64,000 nucleotides of DNA from Acinetobacter johnsonii CIP 64.6 (GCF_000368045.1 NZ_KB849229.1:56112-120111); one strand, 5' to 3'. Counted from the stretch's first letter, positions 27,383-35,814 are shown. Program-made: numbers and translations. Notes: generated by a model from the sequence alone, not told the origin.

Positions 27383-29065
27383 TTAATGCAACACAGGAGA
27401 GGTGGGATCAAACAAATAGTGAGATGATTTTAATAGCTCATAAACATCTACTTCCTTTTCTTGTGCTTGACTGAAAAAATTCCGTAAGTCATTGGCTTCA
27501 GTGCTCTTCCATTCTTCTGCTTTCATGACTTTGCGTGATGTTCTTGGTTTTCTTACCGAAGTTGTGGTCTGAGGCTGGTCCAATTTATCTTTTGCTACAG
27601 AGCCGTCTAATACTTCCAGAATATGCTGGAGTAGTACCTGTAAGTTCTCGTTTGGATATTTTTTTAATGCAGAAGTGACATGCAGATCTATTGTAGCAGC
27701 GGGGTGACCTAAGGCCGTTAGCATACCTATAAGTGTGGAATAATGTGGTCCTAGATCTTTATGCTGTTTTTCCGTTTTTAATGCAGCTTTGAAACGGTGT
27801 TGTTCAACATATTCCTCAATTTGAACTTGAGGGATAGTTAAGTCAGAATACCGTGCAATACGTGTGGGGTTGCCTGAGCGGAGTGCATCCAAAATATCGT
27901 GGACTGGCTGTAATTGTTCTTCGTAGACTTTTTTAAAAAGTTCAGATGTAATTTTTTCCAGACCAATGGTGATTGCATGAATCTGCACCAAGCAGAACAG
28001 TTTAACCACTAAATCTGGAATGCCCTGCGTATAATAATACCAAGTGTTTCTTAATTCATCGGTCAGTTCAGCTGGTAGTTGAACCCATTGATATTGCCAC
28101 AGCTTGTTGGTGAAAGCATACCATTCAGAAATGATCATTTGATCAGGGGTGCTAGGATCGGGAGTGGGTGCTTCATTGCGCATAGGTTCCCAGATTAAAG
28201 AGCCTAATCCCGCACTGCGTCTAGCTGATCTTAAATCTTCTTGCAGAATTTCATTGGCTTTGGGTGTCCCAATCATCACAATTGGAATGGATGCCACATT
28301 CACAAGGGTGACAAAGAAATTAAGAATGATTTCAGCCCCGCCAGATTTTTTTGTATTCAAATGCTGGATTTCATCAATGATTAAAAGTCCAATAGAATAA
28401 TTATTTGCGATAATTTTCATCTGCTGCAGCATAGCATTCACATTTAAGCGACTTCTGGTGAAACGATGCTCGAAGTTTGTATCTCCTAATGCTAAATCTA
28501 CTGCTCTAAAAAAGTTTGAGCATAAGTTTTTTAAAGAGCTGTCATGCGGACAATCAATTTTAAGGTAAACAATTTGTTTTAATCCCAGCTCTCTATGTTC
28601 AATCACTTGCGGGTAATAACGCAAAATTTTGTTCATTGTCGTTGTTTTACCGCTTCCCGAACATCCTATAATTGACATGCTAGTTGCAGTCGACTCTGGA
28701 GGTGCATAGCGGTAAGAGCTTTCATTTGATGGTTCTAGTTGCTGAAAAGCAGCGTGTAAATGTCGATGTCTATCCCCATTAGTGATGTTTCTGCTCACGT
28801 AACCTTGCCGGATCATGATAGAAATTTTTTGTTCAAGGGATAGATGTTTAGTCAGTGGTTGAAAAAAATCATGAGGTAACTGAGCAATCAGATGGATTCT
28901 TTCTGGTTGGGGTAAGAAACGCTGTTCTGGAATAAATTTCAGTTTCCCTCGTAGGTGTTTAATAACCGATTTCGTGTCAAGGATAGGCGGTAATTGAGTA
29001 ATGAGAGGATTATCCCCATAGATATCTTCTATCGATGTGTTGACCGCGAGTTCATTATTATTCAT
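27383..29065 (-). CDS. tnsC: Tn7-like AAA+ regulator TnsC
   Basis: TnsC is the ATP-dependent switch that links the target selector (TnsD or TnsE) to the TnsAB transposase and mediates target immunity. The 560-residue protein (Tn7: 555) has a Walker A GCSGSGKT at residues 134-141 and a Walker B IGLLIIDEIQHL at about 225-236. VMIGTPKANEIL (sensor I) and an arginine-rich RSARRSAGLG follow. The start overlaps the tnsB stop by 4 bp (ATGA); tnsD begins 25 bp after its end. The gene looks intact. Confidence 0.95.
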   Translation of the reverse strand: MNNNELAVNTSIEDIYGDNPLITQLPPILDTKSVIKHLRGKLKFIPEQRFLPQPERIHLIAQLPHDFFQPLTKHLSLEQKISIMIRQGYVSRNITNGDRHRHLHAAFQQLEPSNESSYRYAPPESTATSMSIIGCSGSGKTTTMNKILRYYPQVIEHRELGLKQIVYLKIDCPHDSSLKNLCSNFFRAVDLALGDTNFEHRFTRSRLNVNAMLQQMKIIANNYSIGLLIIDEIQHLNTKKSGGAEIILNFFVTLVNVASIPIVMIGTPKANEILQEDLRSARRSAGLGSLIWEPMRNEAPTPDPSTPDQMIISEWYAFTNKLWQYQWVQLPAELTDELRNTWYYYTQGIPDLVVKLFCLVQIHAITIGLEKITSELFKKVYEEQLQPVHDILDALRSGNPTRIARYSDLTIPQVQIEEYVEQHRFKAALKTEKQHKDLGPHYSTLIGMLTALGHPAATIDLHVTSALKKYPNENLQVLLQHILEVLDGSVAKDKLDQPQTTTSVRKPRTSRKVMKAEEWKSTEANDLRNFFSQAQEKEVDVYELLKSSHYLFDPTSPVLH

Positions 29066-31182
29066 TCTTCATCGTCCTCTTCAAATAATTGTCTCATTAA
29101 GTCTGGTTGACTGGTCAAATCCAGATTGCTGCTGTGAGATGGGGGGGGTGGAGGATTGTCTTGGTTGGGATGGATAGTCCGGATAGAATTGACGGACCTA
29201 TTTTGGAGATGTTCCTCACGTTCCACCTGAATTGCTTCTTGTTTGTTCTGACGAATATCCCGAGTACGTTGTGCTTTAGAAAGTTGGTGAACTCCTGCTT
29301 GAGCCTGCCGGCTCTGTGCTGTGTGGATGATTTTGTCAGTAAAATCCTGCAATTCACTGATGGCTACGGACTTTAGTTGTGAATGCTGTTTTTCAACAGT
29401 TTTGATTGCTTTTTGAATTTGTTCAGCTTCCCACCAGGTCAGATGCTGATATTGACGTGAGGTATCACTTAAGTGGGCTTCCCAGTATTCCAACTTATTT
29501 TCATCAAAGAAAACATAAATGGTATTTACTGAGTATGGGTCAAAACCAATCCGCAACTTTTTCGGGCGGGATTTGGTCGTGTTACGAATAAACCAGCCTT
29601 GTTGATGCATTTCCAAACATTGATAGAGTAAGCCTTTGACTTTAAGTCCCTTGTCACTTAAGGAGGCGTCGGTCCTAGGTAACAAGCCAACATATAGTGA
29701 TTTGTTATCCACTTGTCTTAACATCCCAGTACGGTGCTGTAGACCCCACTGCCAGAGCTTAAGGGGGATAGAAGGCAATTCAGTCGGCATATCTGCACTG
29801 CGATCATATTTTGTCAAGACATCAAAATTATTGCGTAATAAGACGCAGCTTAATATGATTTTTCTGAACTCTTCTAAAGTCAGACAAGCTTCTAGCCGAT
29901 AATCATGTCCGCCTTTCTTTTTTTCCTTGAATCCAGAGACAACACCAATATTATCGTAGGATTTAAAACGTGACTGAATAATTCCGAAAGCCCTCTCTAC
30001 AATACCTTTAGCATCGCTTCGATACGGTGGTGCATTTTCAATTCGAACAGAAAAGTTTTTTTCAAGAAGTTCAATTTGATAACCAATGAGTTCACCACGG
30101 TCTGCAAGTATGGCACTAGGTAAACCATAAATCGGCCAGTCCTCTGGTTGTATTTGTAAGCCGTAACTCTGACAGAATGTCACTTTATCTTGGATTGCGA
30201 CGCTGAGGCATTGTATGGCTGTGTTAAATGAGCTGTTTTCCATACCAACATAAAGCCCAGTAATCATCCGGCTAAATACATCGATAGCAAGATAGACGGT
30301 AGGTCTGCCAATAATCTGTGATGGATCTCGTGATGATACAAGGTAAATATCAGCAACCGTTGAATCTATCTCATAACGTGCGCCAGGGCCATTTGCTTGC
30401 TTGGTTGCTGTTGAAATTAGAGGTTTGTGATCTTTCAGGGTTTTCTGATTCGTCAGAATTTCCTTGGAATTGTTCTTATTTCTATATCGCGTATTATAAA
30501 AATAATAGAATTGAGCATAGGTTGGAATATCTGAGGTTTGCACTTGATGAAAGTGCTTAGAAAATACACTTTTAAACCGAAGATAAGTTTCGTTAATGGA
30601 TTGTTTTTTGACAGGAACTAAATACTCTTCGATGGCTTTCTTAAAATATAATTCAACCTGTTCAGTGACATTCTTACCTCCATTCGATTCATAGATGCGT
30701 GGTCTGCCAATTTTTTTATCACCTATAGCTCTTTTTTGACCTTTTCCACCTGAGTTTTCATAGTCCGGTACCAAAGCATTTATAGTTTGACCACGCTGCC
30801 AGTAGCGTCTTAGGAGTCGTAGAATTTTATTAATTGATACTTCTTTTTCTAGATGTATAGTTTTAATTTTTGCAGTCCTGATTTTTGTATTGATAAGAAC
30901 TTGTTCATCATTAATTAAATCTTGAATAATTAAAAAGTTTTCATCTCTTTTTTTGAGTTGAATAGAATCTTCACTCAAGTTTAATCGTTTTAAGTATTCA
31001 TAAGGATCTTGCGCTGGTATCAGGCTTTGATCATCTGAGAGAGTTTGAAGTTCCTTAGACAAAATGAGTTCAGGAAAAGCATTTTTATTATCAATCGCAA
31101 TCCATACCGTATACTGCGGTAAGAATTTGAGTATTCGGTATTGTGTTGAATTCAAGATGTAAACTGAATTAATTAGTTGCAT
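29062..31182 (-). CDS. tnsB: Tn7-like DDE transposase TnsB
   Basis: TnsB binds the transposon ends and performs 3'-strand cleavage and joining. With the ATG at 31182 the protein starts MQLINSVYILNSTQYRIL, aligning with Tn7 TnsB (MWQINEVVLFDNDPYRIL), and has 706 residues (Tn7: 702). Longer starts at 31197 or 31218 are possible. The triad lies in YEIDSTVAD (D273), ILADRGELIG (D361) and KGIVERAFG (E396). A C-terminal Mu-type barrel and an acidic tail (LFEEDDEE) follow. The start overlaps the end of tnsA by 14 bp. The gene looks intact. Confidence 0.95.
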   Translation of the reverse strand: MQLINSVYILNSTQYRILKFLPQYTVWIAIDNKNAFPELILSKELQTLSDDQSLIPAQDPYEYLKRLNLSEDSIQLKKRDENFLIIQDLINDEQVLINTKIRTAKIKTIHLEKEVSINKILRLLRRYWQRGQTINALVPDYENSGGKGQKRAIGDKKIGRPRIYESNGGKNVTEQVELYFKKAIEEYLVPVKKQSINETYLRFKSVFSKHFHQVQTSDIPTYAQFYYFYNTRYRNKNNSKEILTNQKTLKDHKPLISTATKQANGPGARYEIDSTVADIYLVSSRDPSQIIGRPTVYLAIDVFSRMITGLYVGMENSSFNTAIQCLSVAIQDKVTFCQSYGLQIQPEDWPIYGLPSAILADRGELIGYQIELLEKNFSVRIENAPPYRSDAKGIVERAFGIIQSRFKSYDNIGVVSGFKEKKKGGHDYRLEACLTLEEFRKIILSCVLLRNNFDVLTKYDRSADMPTELPSIPLKLWQWGLQHRTGMLRQVDNKSLYVGLLPRTDASLSDKGLKVKGLLYQCLEMHQQGWFIRNTTKSRPKKLRIGFDPYSVNTIYVFFDENKLEYWEAHLSDTSRQYQHLTWWEAEQIQKAIKTVEKQHSQLKSVAISELQDFTDKIIHTAQSRQAQAGVHQLSKAQRTRDIRQNKQEAIQVEREEHLQNRSVNSIRTIHPNQDNPPPPPSHSSNLDLTSQPDLMRQLFEEDDEE

Positions 31183-31972
31183 GGACTGTATTCTCATTCT
31201 GGAGCAAATTACTTGCATGAATATCAGAGAGTTTAAGCTCCAAGTACGAAATTTCTAGATTAAATTGAAGTATTCGCAGTGCAAATAATTTTCTAAACAA
31301 TGCGAGCGTCGCTCCGATACCCATTTTTTGAGTTTGGTCAGAATGCTTACAAAATTGGATTAATGAGCTTTGAGGGTACTGGCTAATCTCTTCCATAAAA
31401 TAAACTGCTTGATCAATCATGTGATTTGTTATGTCAAGGTCATTTTTTTCTACATACAGCCATTTAATGTTCTCTAGTACCGTAGCAGGAATGTCTTTTT
31501 CAGTAATCAGTTTGAACGGCGTATTGTGTTCTTCTTCCCAGTAACGACGTTTAATTTCTAATGACTCAATAACATGAGCTTTATTCAGATCCTTGCTGTA
31601 AAGAGTGTCAAGGGCTATAGAAAACTTACCAAAATCTACTAAAAAATCTGATGATAGGGTAAAAGGCATATAGTCAACCGATACTTTTTTCATTCGGAAA
31701 CGAGAACAGATGGAGTTAAGATCATAGATATCCAAAAGATAATGTTCGCGAATATCTGTAACGTTCTGATTCCAATCAAGCAGTAAAAAGGTAGATAGCT
31801 CTAGATCAGAAAACAAGTGGTGAAGACGTTGACTCACACGACCTTGTACTCTATGAGAGCGACCAATTGAACTGAAGTTATGAACAGTTTTGCAAGGTTT
31901 ATAATCTCGTCCATGGCCTTGGCAATATCCTTCTTTTACTAATTCCTCATAGTTTTTTATAATTTTTGTCAT
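31169..31972 (-). CDS. tnsA: Tn7-like endonuclease subunit TnsA (atypical active site)
   Basis: TnsA cleaves the 5' strands so that Tn7 moves by cut-and-paste rather than replicatively. The 267-residue protein aligns along its length with Tn7 TnsA (273): GQGHG-like start GYCQGHGRDYKPCKTVH, GRSHRVQGR, HHLFSDLELSTF (E58, equal to E63), DIREHYLLD, SSDFLVDF (D109, equal to D114) and LEIKRRYWEEE. Where Tn7 has AIQVKPA with catalytic K132, this protein reads SIALDTLYS with no lysine until K127. The active site may be compromised. It is the first gene of the tns operon; TnsB-box-like motifs lie 70-110 bp upstream. Confidence 0.9.
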   Translation of the reverse strand: MTKIIKNYEELVKEGYCQGHGRDYKPCKTVHNFSSIGRSHRVQGRVSQRLHHLFSDLELSTFLLLDWNQNVTDIREHYLLDIYDLNSICSRFRMKKVSVDYMPFTLSSDFLVDFGKFSIALDTLYSKDLNKAHVIESLEIKRRYWEEEHNTPFKLITEKDIPATVLENIKWLYVEKNDLDITNHMIDQAVYFMEEISQYPQSSLIQFCKHSDQTQKMGIGATLALFRKLFALRILQFNLEISYLELKLSDIHASNLLQNENTVHATN

Positions 31973-32362
31973 ACAGAAGACCTGTGGAGTTTGGTGGATA
32001 ATTAATCATATCTGAAGGGGGGTAATTTTGTATTTGGCAAAAACATACAAACTTAAATATATTTATATACAAACAAAATTTTATAATTTTTTATTTAATT
32101 ATTCTTTTAATTCATTAACTTAATAATTAATCTGGTATTTTAGTACTCAATTAATGAGTTTAAAAAACGTTAATGATAGGCAAAAGTATTCAAATTACAT
32201 CTTAGTAAACATCGTTGCATATTCTTATGTAAACCAACTGCATATTCATACTCAAACCCGACCATTCATTCTGGTTCATAGTAAAATGTTTATTTTCTAT
32301 TCCAAATATTTTAGAACAAAATATGTAAATTTGGATCTTAAAGTACTACCTTAATCTGCTAT
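31973..32362. promoter_or_regulatory. AT-rich region upstream of tnsA with TnsB-box-like motifs
   Basis: About 390 bp with no credible gene. CATACAAACTTAAATATA (32044-32061) matches the boxes of the glmS-side transposon end in the same orientation, and weaker relatives occur at 32065-32080 and about 32113-32129. In Tn7 the tnsA promoter lies in the right end and is repressed by TnsB, so this is probably the tns promoter region or a remnant of a transposon end. The exact start site is not assignable. Confidence 0.5.
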
Positions 32363-32391
32363 AATTTGTACATCATTATGATGTACAAATT
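32360..32391 (+). promoter_or_regulatory. Perfect palindromic operator overlapping the -10 of a toxin-antitoxin operon
   Basis: AATTTGTACATCAT and ATGATGTACAAATT (32363-32391) form a perfect 14-bp inverted repeat around a single T. A TATAAT at 32360-32365 overlaps its left edge, with a weak -35 candidate (TTAAAG) 16 bp upstream. The antitoxin ATG is 11 bp downstream. The layout is that expected for conditional autoregulation by a ribbon-helix-helix antitoxin. Confidence 0.8.
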
Positions 32392-32401
32392 GGTGGAAAA
32401 T

Positions 32402-32668
32402 ATGGCTAACTTAGCAACAGAACGAATCAATGTTCGTTCAACCGTAGATGCAAAGATTGTAATTGAGCAAGCTGCGAATTTATTGGGTCTTAGTGTGAGT
32501 TCCTTTATGATCCAATCCTCATTTGAACGAGCAAAAGAATTACTTAAATCTAATCACGAGTTAAAAGTAAATAATGCTGATCGTGATATGTTAATGAATT
32601 TGCTTGAAAATCCGCGCCCTGCAAATGATGAGATGAAAAATTTAATGAGTTTATTGGATGAAAATTGA
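32402..32668 (+). CDS. DUF1778 (TacA-type) antitoxin
   Basis: An 88-residue protein with an N-terminal ribbon-helix-helix DNA-binding region (ERINVRSTVDAKIVIEQAAN, then LLGLSVSSFMIQSSFERA) and an acidic C-terminal tail that would bind and block the toxin. DUF1778 antitoxins pair with GNAT toxins (TacT, AtaT, KacT types) that acetylate aminoacyl-tRNA. The ATG at 32402 has the ribosome-binding site GGTGGA. The frame also extends upstream to 32366 through the operator, which is unlikely to be translated. The 3' end overlaps the toxin gene by 11 bp. It lies between tnsA and the transposon end and so is probably cargo. Confidence 0.9.
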   Translation: MANLATERINVRSTVDAKIVIEQAANLLGLSVSSFMIQSSFERAKELLKSNHELKVNNADRDMLMNLLENPRPANDEMKNLMSLLDEN

Positions 32669-33146
32669 GGTTTTACAAGCCCATCATCAGAAAAAATCAT
32701 TTAATTGTGGGCAAGATGATTTAAATAAGTTCATAAAACAATACGCATCCCAACATCAGAAATCAGGAACAAGTAAAACCTATGTTGCTATTGATGATGA
32801 TGCACAGGTGAGGGGGTTTTATTGTCTATCAAGTACCTCTATAGGATTTGATGGGGTTGATGCTGTTCTCACTAAACGATTACCTCGTTATCCCTTACCT
32901 TGTGTGGTTGTGGGTCGCTTTGCCGTTGATCAAGCAGCACAGGGGCAAGGAGTTGGAAAAGTACTTTTAGCACATGCTCTTAAACAAGTTTCAAAAGTTG
33001 CTCAAATTATTGGTGTTAATTTTGTTGTAATACATGCTAAGGATCAAAAAGCTATGAAGTTTTATCAGCGGTTTGGCTTTATCTCATTAACATCAAATCC
33101 ATTAACATTAATATATCCAGTGAATGAAATACCTCATTTTAAATAA
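32658..33146 (+). CDS. GNAT-family acetyltransferase toxin
   Basis: A 162-residue GNAT protein. It begins IEVLQAHHQKKSFNCGQDDL (the FxCG-x-LNxFI start typical of TacT-like toxins) and has GFYCLSSTSI, the acetyl-CoA loop VDQAAQGQGVGKVLLAHAL (Q/R-x-x-G-x-G/A) and the C-terminal FYQRFGFISL with the catalytic tyrosine. Such toxins acetylate the alpha-amino group of charged tRNA and stop translation. The start lies inside the antitoxin gene, giving coupled translation. The pair would stabilise the transposon or neighbouring region. The tRNA target is unknown. Confidence 0.9.
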   Translation: MKIEVLQAHHQKKSFNCGQDDLNKFIKQYASQHQKSGTSKTYVAIDDDAQVRGFYCLSSTSIGFDGVDAVLTKRLPRYPLPCVVVGRFAVDQAAQGQGVGKVLLAHALKQVSKVAQIIGVNFVVIHAKDQKAMKFYQRFGFISLTSNPLTLIYPVNEIPHFK

Positions 33147-33515
33147 GGTGGGCTGCTAGCTAGTAACAGGAATAGCTAATAGACTTATTCAGAGTTTGCA
33201 CATAGTTCCTTATCCCTTATTTTGCTTTATGACCAAATACTGCGTCTAATTATGGTAATTTAATTAAGTTTGTTTTATTTTTGATCATAAGTTGTTGATA
33301 TATATTATTCATTATTTTTCAATTTTAAAATTAAGTTTGTATTAGAATTTGGTATCCTTAATTTTAGATGAAATTAAGTTTGTATTAAGTATCGGGTTCT
33401 TCCACTTTAAAATACGAATTCTTGCTCAGAAAGGTGAAGCATACTTTAAATAAAAATGAAATGTTTTCAAGATGAGGTCAAAAAGGGATGCTTTTTGAAT
33501 CTAGGGTGAGATTTT
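33147..33515. other. Non-coding AT-rich stretch with three dispersed TnsB-like boxes
   Basis: No gene is visible. TAATTAAGTTTGTTTTA (33261-33277) and two copies of AAATTAAGTTTGTATTA (33328-33344 and 33371-33387) share AATTAAGTTTGTAT with the transposon-end boxes but in the opposite orientation. Dispersed boxes are characteristic of Tn7 left ends, overlapping ones of right ends. No clear TGT tip with a matching 5-bp duplication was found to the left of them. It may be the remains of another element's left end. Confidence 0.6.
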
Positions 33516-33727
33516 TATATATCTATATTGTTGAATATATTAGTAATAATTTTATATTTCTGGTGTGATTCTAATTTGAATTTTTTTATATTAAAAACCC
33601 TGTAGACTTGGTGAAGAATCACTGGGTCTACAGGGTAGGGTTTCGTTCGTTTACTTCATTAATATCCAAACTTAAATAATTAAATCTAAACTTAATTATT
33701 TGATACAAACTTAATTATACGAACACA
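33516..33727. repeat. Transposon right end, copy 1 of a perfect 212-bp tandem repeat
   Basis: It is identical base for base to 33728-33939. It contains a terminator hairpin and, at 33663-33722, three abutting 20-bp repeats with core AAACTTAA, ending GAACACA. This is the inner copy. Confidence 0.92.
33593..33636 (-). terminator. Strong intrinsic terminator inside transposon end, copy 1
   Basis: In the glmS direction it reads ACCCTGTAGAC ... GTCTACAGGGT with an 11-bp stem, an inner GTGA/TCAC stem and a T5 tract. It is oriented to stop transcription entering the transposon from glmS. Confidence 0.88.
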
Positions 33728-33939
33728 TATATATCTATATTGTTGAATATATTAGTAATAATTTTATATTTCTGGTGTGATTCTAATTTGAATTTTTTTA
33801 TATTAAAAACCCTGTAGACTTGGTGAAGAATCACTGGGTCTACAGGGTAGGGTTTCGTTCGTTTACTTCATTAATATCCAAACTTAAATAATTAAATCTA
33901 AACTTAATTATTTGATACAAACTTAATTATACGAACACA
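33728..33939. repeat. Transposon right end, copy 2 (glmS-proximal)
   Basis: This is the second 212-bp unit. Its 20-bp TnsB-like repeats lie at 33875-33934 and its final ACA at 33937-33939 is the element boundary. The next five bases, GATAT (33940-33944), would be one arm of the 5-bp target duplication; its partner was not found. Confidence 0.92.
33805..33848 (-). terminator. Strong intrinsic terminator inside transposon end, copy 2
   Basis: This is the second copy of the 11-bp-stem terminator with a T5 tract on the reverse strand. Being nearest glmS, it probably now serves as the functional glmS terminator, since the native one has been displaced. Confidence 0.88.
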
Positions 33940-33963
33940 GATATCCAGCCTTTATTTAAATAA
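33940..33963 (-). other. attTn7 insertion interval downstream of glmS
   Basis: Exactly 24 bp separate the glmS stop codon (33964-33966) from the transposon tip. Tn7 inserts about 25 bp past the glmS stop after TnsD binds the end of the glmS coding sequence, so this interval identifies the site used. Confidence 0.88.
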
Positions 33964-35802
33964 TTATTCTACAGTGACCGATTTAGCGAGGTTTCGAGGT
34001 TGGTCGACATCCGTGCCACGAAGGACTGCAACATGATAAGACAGTAGTTGTACGGGTACGCTATAAACAATGGGAGCCAATATTGGGCTAATGCTTGGTA
34101 CATAAACCACATGCTGACGGTCTTTGGCTTTAATGCCGCTATTTTCATCGGCAAAGACAAAGAGTTCACCACCACGGGCTTGAACCTCTTCCATATTCGA
34201 TTTGAGTTTATCGAGCATGTCATCTTTCGGTGCGAGAATGACCACAGGCATGTCATTGTCGACTAAAGCGAGCGGACCATGTTTAAGTTCACCTGCGGCA
34301 TAGCCTTCAGCATGGATATATGAAATCTCTTTGAGTTTCAACGCCCCTTCAAGTGCGATCGGGAAATTCGTGCCACGACCTAAGAATAAGCAGTGCTGCT
34401 TCTCTACGAAGAGTTCAGATAAACGTAAAATTTCAGGGTCATTACGTAAGGTATCTAAAATTACTTTAGGGGTGTGCCAAAGTTCAGCCGTAATCTCAGC
34501 CACATGCTGTACAGAAATGCTCTTCTTAACTGTACCGATTTTTAGGACCAATAACATCAGTGCTGCAAGCTGCGTGGTAAACGCCTTGGTCGATGCTACA
34601 CCAATTTCAGGACCCGCCAGTGTAAGCAAACTATGATTGGTCTCACGTACCATAGACGATGTTGCGACATTACAAATAGTCATGGTGGTGATGTCAGTAC
34701 CTTTTGCTGCAGCACGCTTTTGGGTATCACGCAGTGCGGCTAAAGTATCAGCGGTTTCACCAGATTGTGAAATGCAGACATAAAGTGTGTGATTGACAAT
34801 GACAGGGCTGCGATAGCGGAATTCGCTCGCAATTTCTACTTGGCACGGTAAATCAATCAGTTGTTCAAACCAATATTTGGCAATCATCCCTGCATGGTAG
34901 CTTGTCCCGCAGGCAATGATTTGGATTTGCTGAATTTTTTGGAAATCAGCAACTGCATTGGCAAGAAAGTCTTCACGCAGTGCATTGCCATCTAGAGCTT
35001 GAGAAATTGTTTGTTGAATCGCTTCGGGTTGCTCATAAATTTCTTTGAGCATGTAGTGCTTATATTCACCTTTAGATGCATTGCTGACCGCAGCATCTAA
35101 TTCTTTAATTGGGCGCTCGACCCGTTGACCAGCGACAAAAACTTCAATGCTATTGCGGGTTAAACGAGCAATATCACCTTCTTCAAGGTAAATAAAACGA
35201 TTGGTAATAGGCAGTAAAGCCAATTGATCTGAACTAATAAAGTTTTCGCCAATACCTACCCCAATGACCAAAGGTGAACCTTCACGCACGGTAATCAGTT
35301 CATCTGGATGGTCGGTATGTACGATACCCAGTGCATAAGCCCCTTTAAGCTGAGGCACGACTTGTTGCACAGCTTCCAGCAAGCTTGAAGTTGACTTTAA
35401 GGCATCCTTCACCAAGTGAGCGACCACTTCGGTATCAGTCTGTGAGGTAAATACATAACCTAAAGCTTCAAGATCATCTTTAAGTTCTTGATAGTTTTCA
35501 ATAATACCGTTATGGACTACAGCAACATCGCCTGAAATGTGCGGATGTGCATTATCTTCAGTGGGTTTGCCATGGGTTGCCCAACGCGTATGCGCAATAC
35601 CCAGAGAACCTAGAATACCCGATTGATTAACGGCTTCTTCTAGATTGGATACTTTACCGACACGTCTTTCACGTAAAACTTGGCCTTGATTGACCAGCGC
35701 TAAACCCGCAGAGTCATAGCCGCGATATTCCAGGCGCTTTAAACCTTCAATTAAAATATTGGTAATACTACGTTCTGCAACGCCACCGACAATACCGCAC
35801 AT
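33964..35802 (-). CDS. glmS: Glutamine-fructose-6-phosphate aminotransferase
   Basis: GlmS makes glucosamine-6-phosphate, the first committed step to UDP-GlcNAc, peptidoglycan and LPS. The 612-residue protein starts MCGIVGG with the N-terminal nucleophile Cys2 of the glutaminase domain, followed by YRGYDSAGLAL and HTRWATHG. The two SIS domains of the isomerase half contain IIACGTSYHAG, CISQSGETADTLAALR and FLGRGTNFPIALEGALKLKE. The end DQPRNLAKSVTVE is the conserved C-terminus whose codons form the TnsD recognition site. It is the last gene of the ribB-to-glmS run, 12 bp after glmU. Confidence 0.98.
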   Translation of the reverse strand: MCGIVGGVAERSITNILIEGLKRLEYRGYDSAGLALVNQGQVLRERRVGKVSNLEEAVNQSGILGSLGIAHTRWATHGKPTEDNAHPHISGDVAVVHNGIIENYQELKDDLEALGYVFTSQTDTEVVAHLVKDALKSTSSLLEAVQQVVPQLKGAYALGIVHTDHPDELITVREGSPLVIGVGIGENFISSDQLALLPITNRFIYLEEGDIARLTRNSIEVFVAGQRVERPIKELDAAVSNASKGEYKHYMLKEIYEQPEAIQQTISQALDGNALREDFLANAVADFQKIQQIQIIACGTSYHAGMIAKYWFEQLIDLPCQVEIASEFRYRSPVIVNHTLYVCISQSGETADTLAALRDTQKRAAAKGTDITTMTICNVATSSMVRETNHSLLTLAGPEIGVASTKAFTTQLAALMLLVLKIGTVKKSISVQHVAEITAELWHTPKVILDTLRNDPEILRLSELFVEKQHCLFLGRGTNFPIALEGALKLKEISYIHAEGYAAGELKHGPLALVDNDMPVVILAPKDDMLDKLKSNMEEVQARGGELFVFADENSGIKAKDRQHVVYVPSISPILAPIVYSVPVQLLSYHVAVLRGTDVDQPRNLAKSVTVE

Positions 35803-35814
35803 AATCTAATCCTC

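Larger units (their letters stand above)
22900..33939 (-). mobile_element. Tn7-like transposon at attTn7 (left boundary not found)
   Basis: Five tns genes in Tn7 order (A-B-C-D-E) read away from glmS, with A nearest glmS as in Tn7. The glmS-side tip is ...GAACACA at 33939, so the element begins TGTGTTCG in its own 5'-3' sense. It is followed by three 20-bp repeats that look like TnsB sites. The tip is exactly 24 bp from the glmS stop codon, the classical attTn7 distance. On the other side tnsE ends 88 bp before pgm with no TGT tip or TnsB-like boxes, so the left end and any cargo there appear lost. tnsD is interrupted by an IS, so glmS-directed transposition should be disabled. The start coordinate given is simply the end of tnsE. 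Confidence 0.85.

Noticed and set aside
32154..32354. 66-codon forward frame upstream of the antitoxin
   Set aside because: AT-rich composition, no ribosome-binding site, no family resemblance; it ends just before the toxin-antitoxin promoter.
33235..33260. Left transposon tip just before the inverted boxes (TGCGTC at 33241)
   Set aside because: It only loosely resembles TGTGTTCG, and the left flank (AATAC) does not match the GATAT next to the right end.
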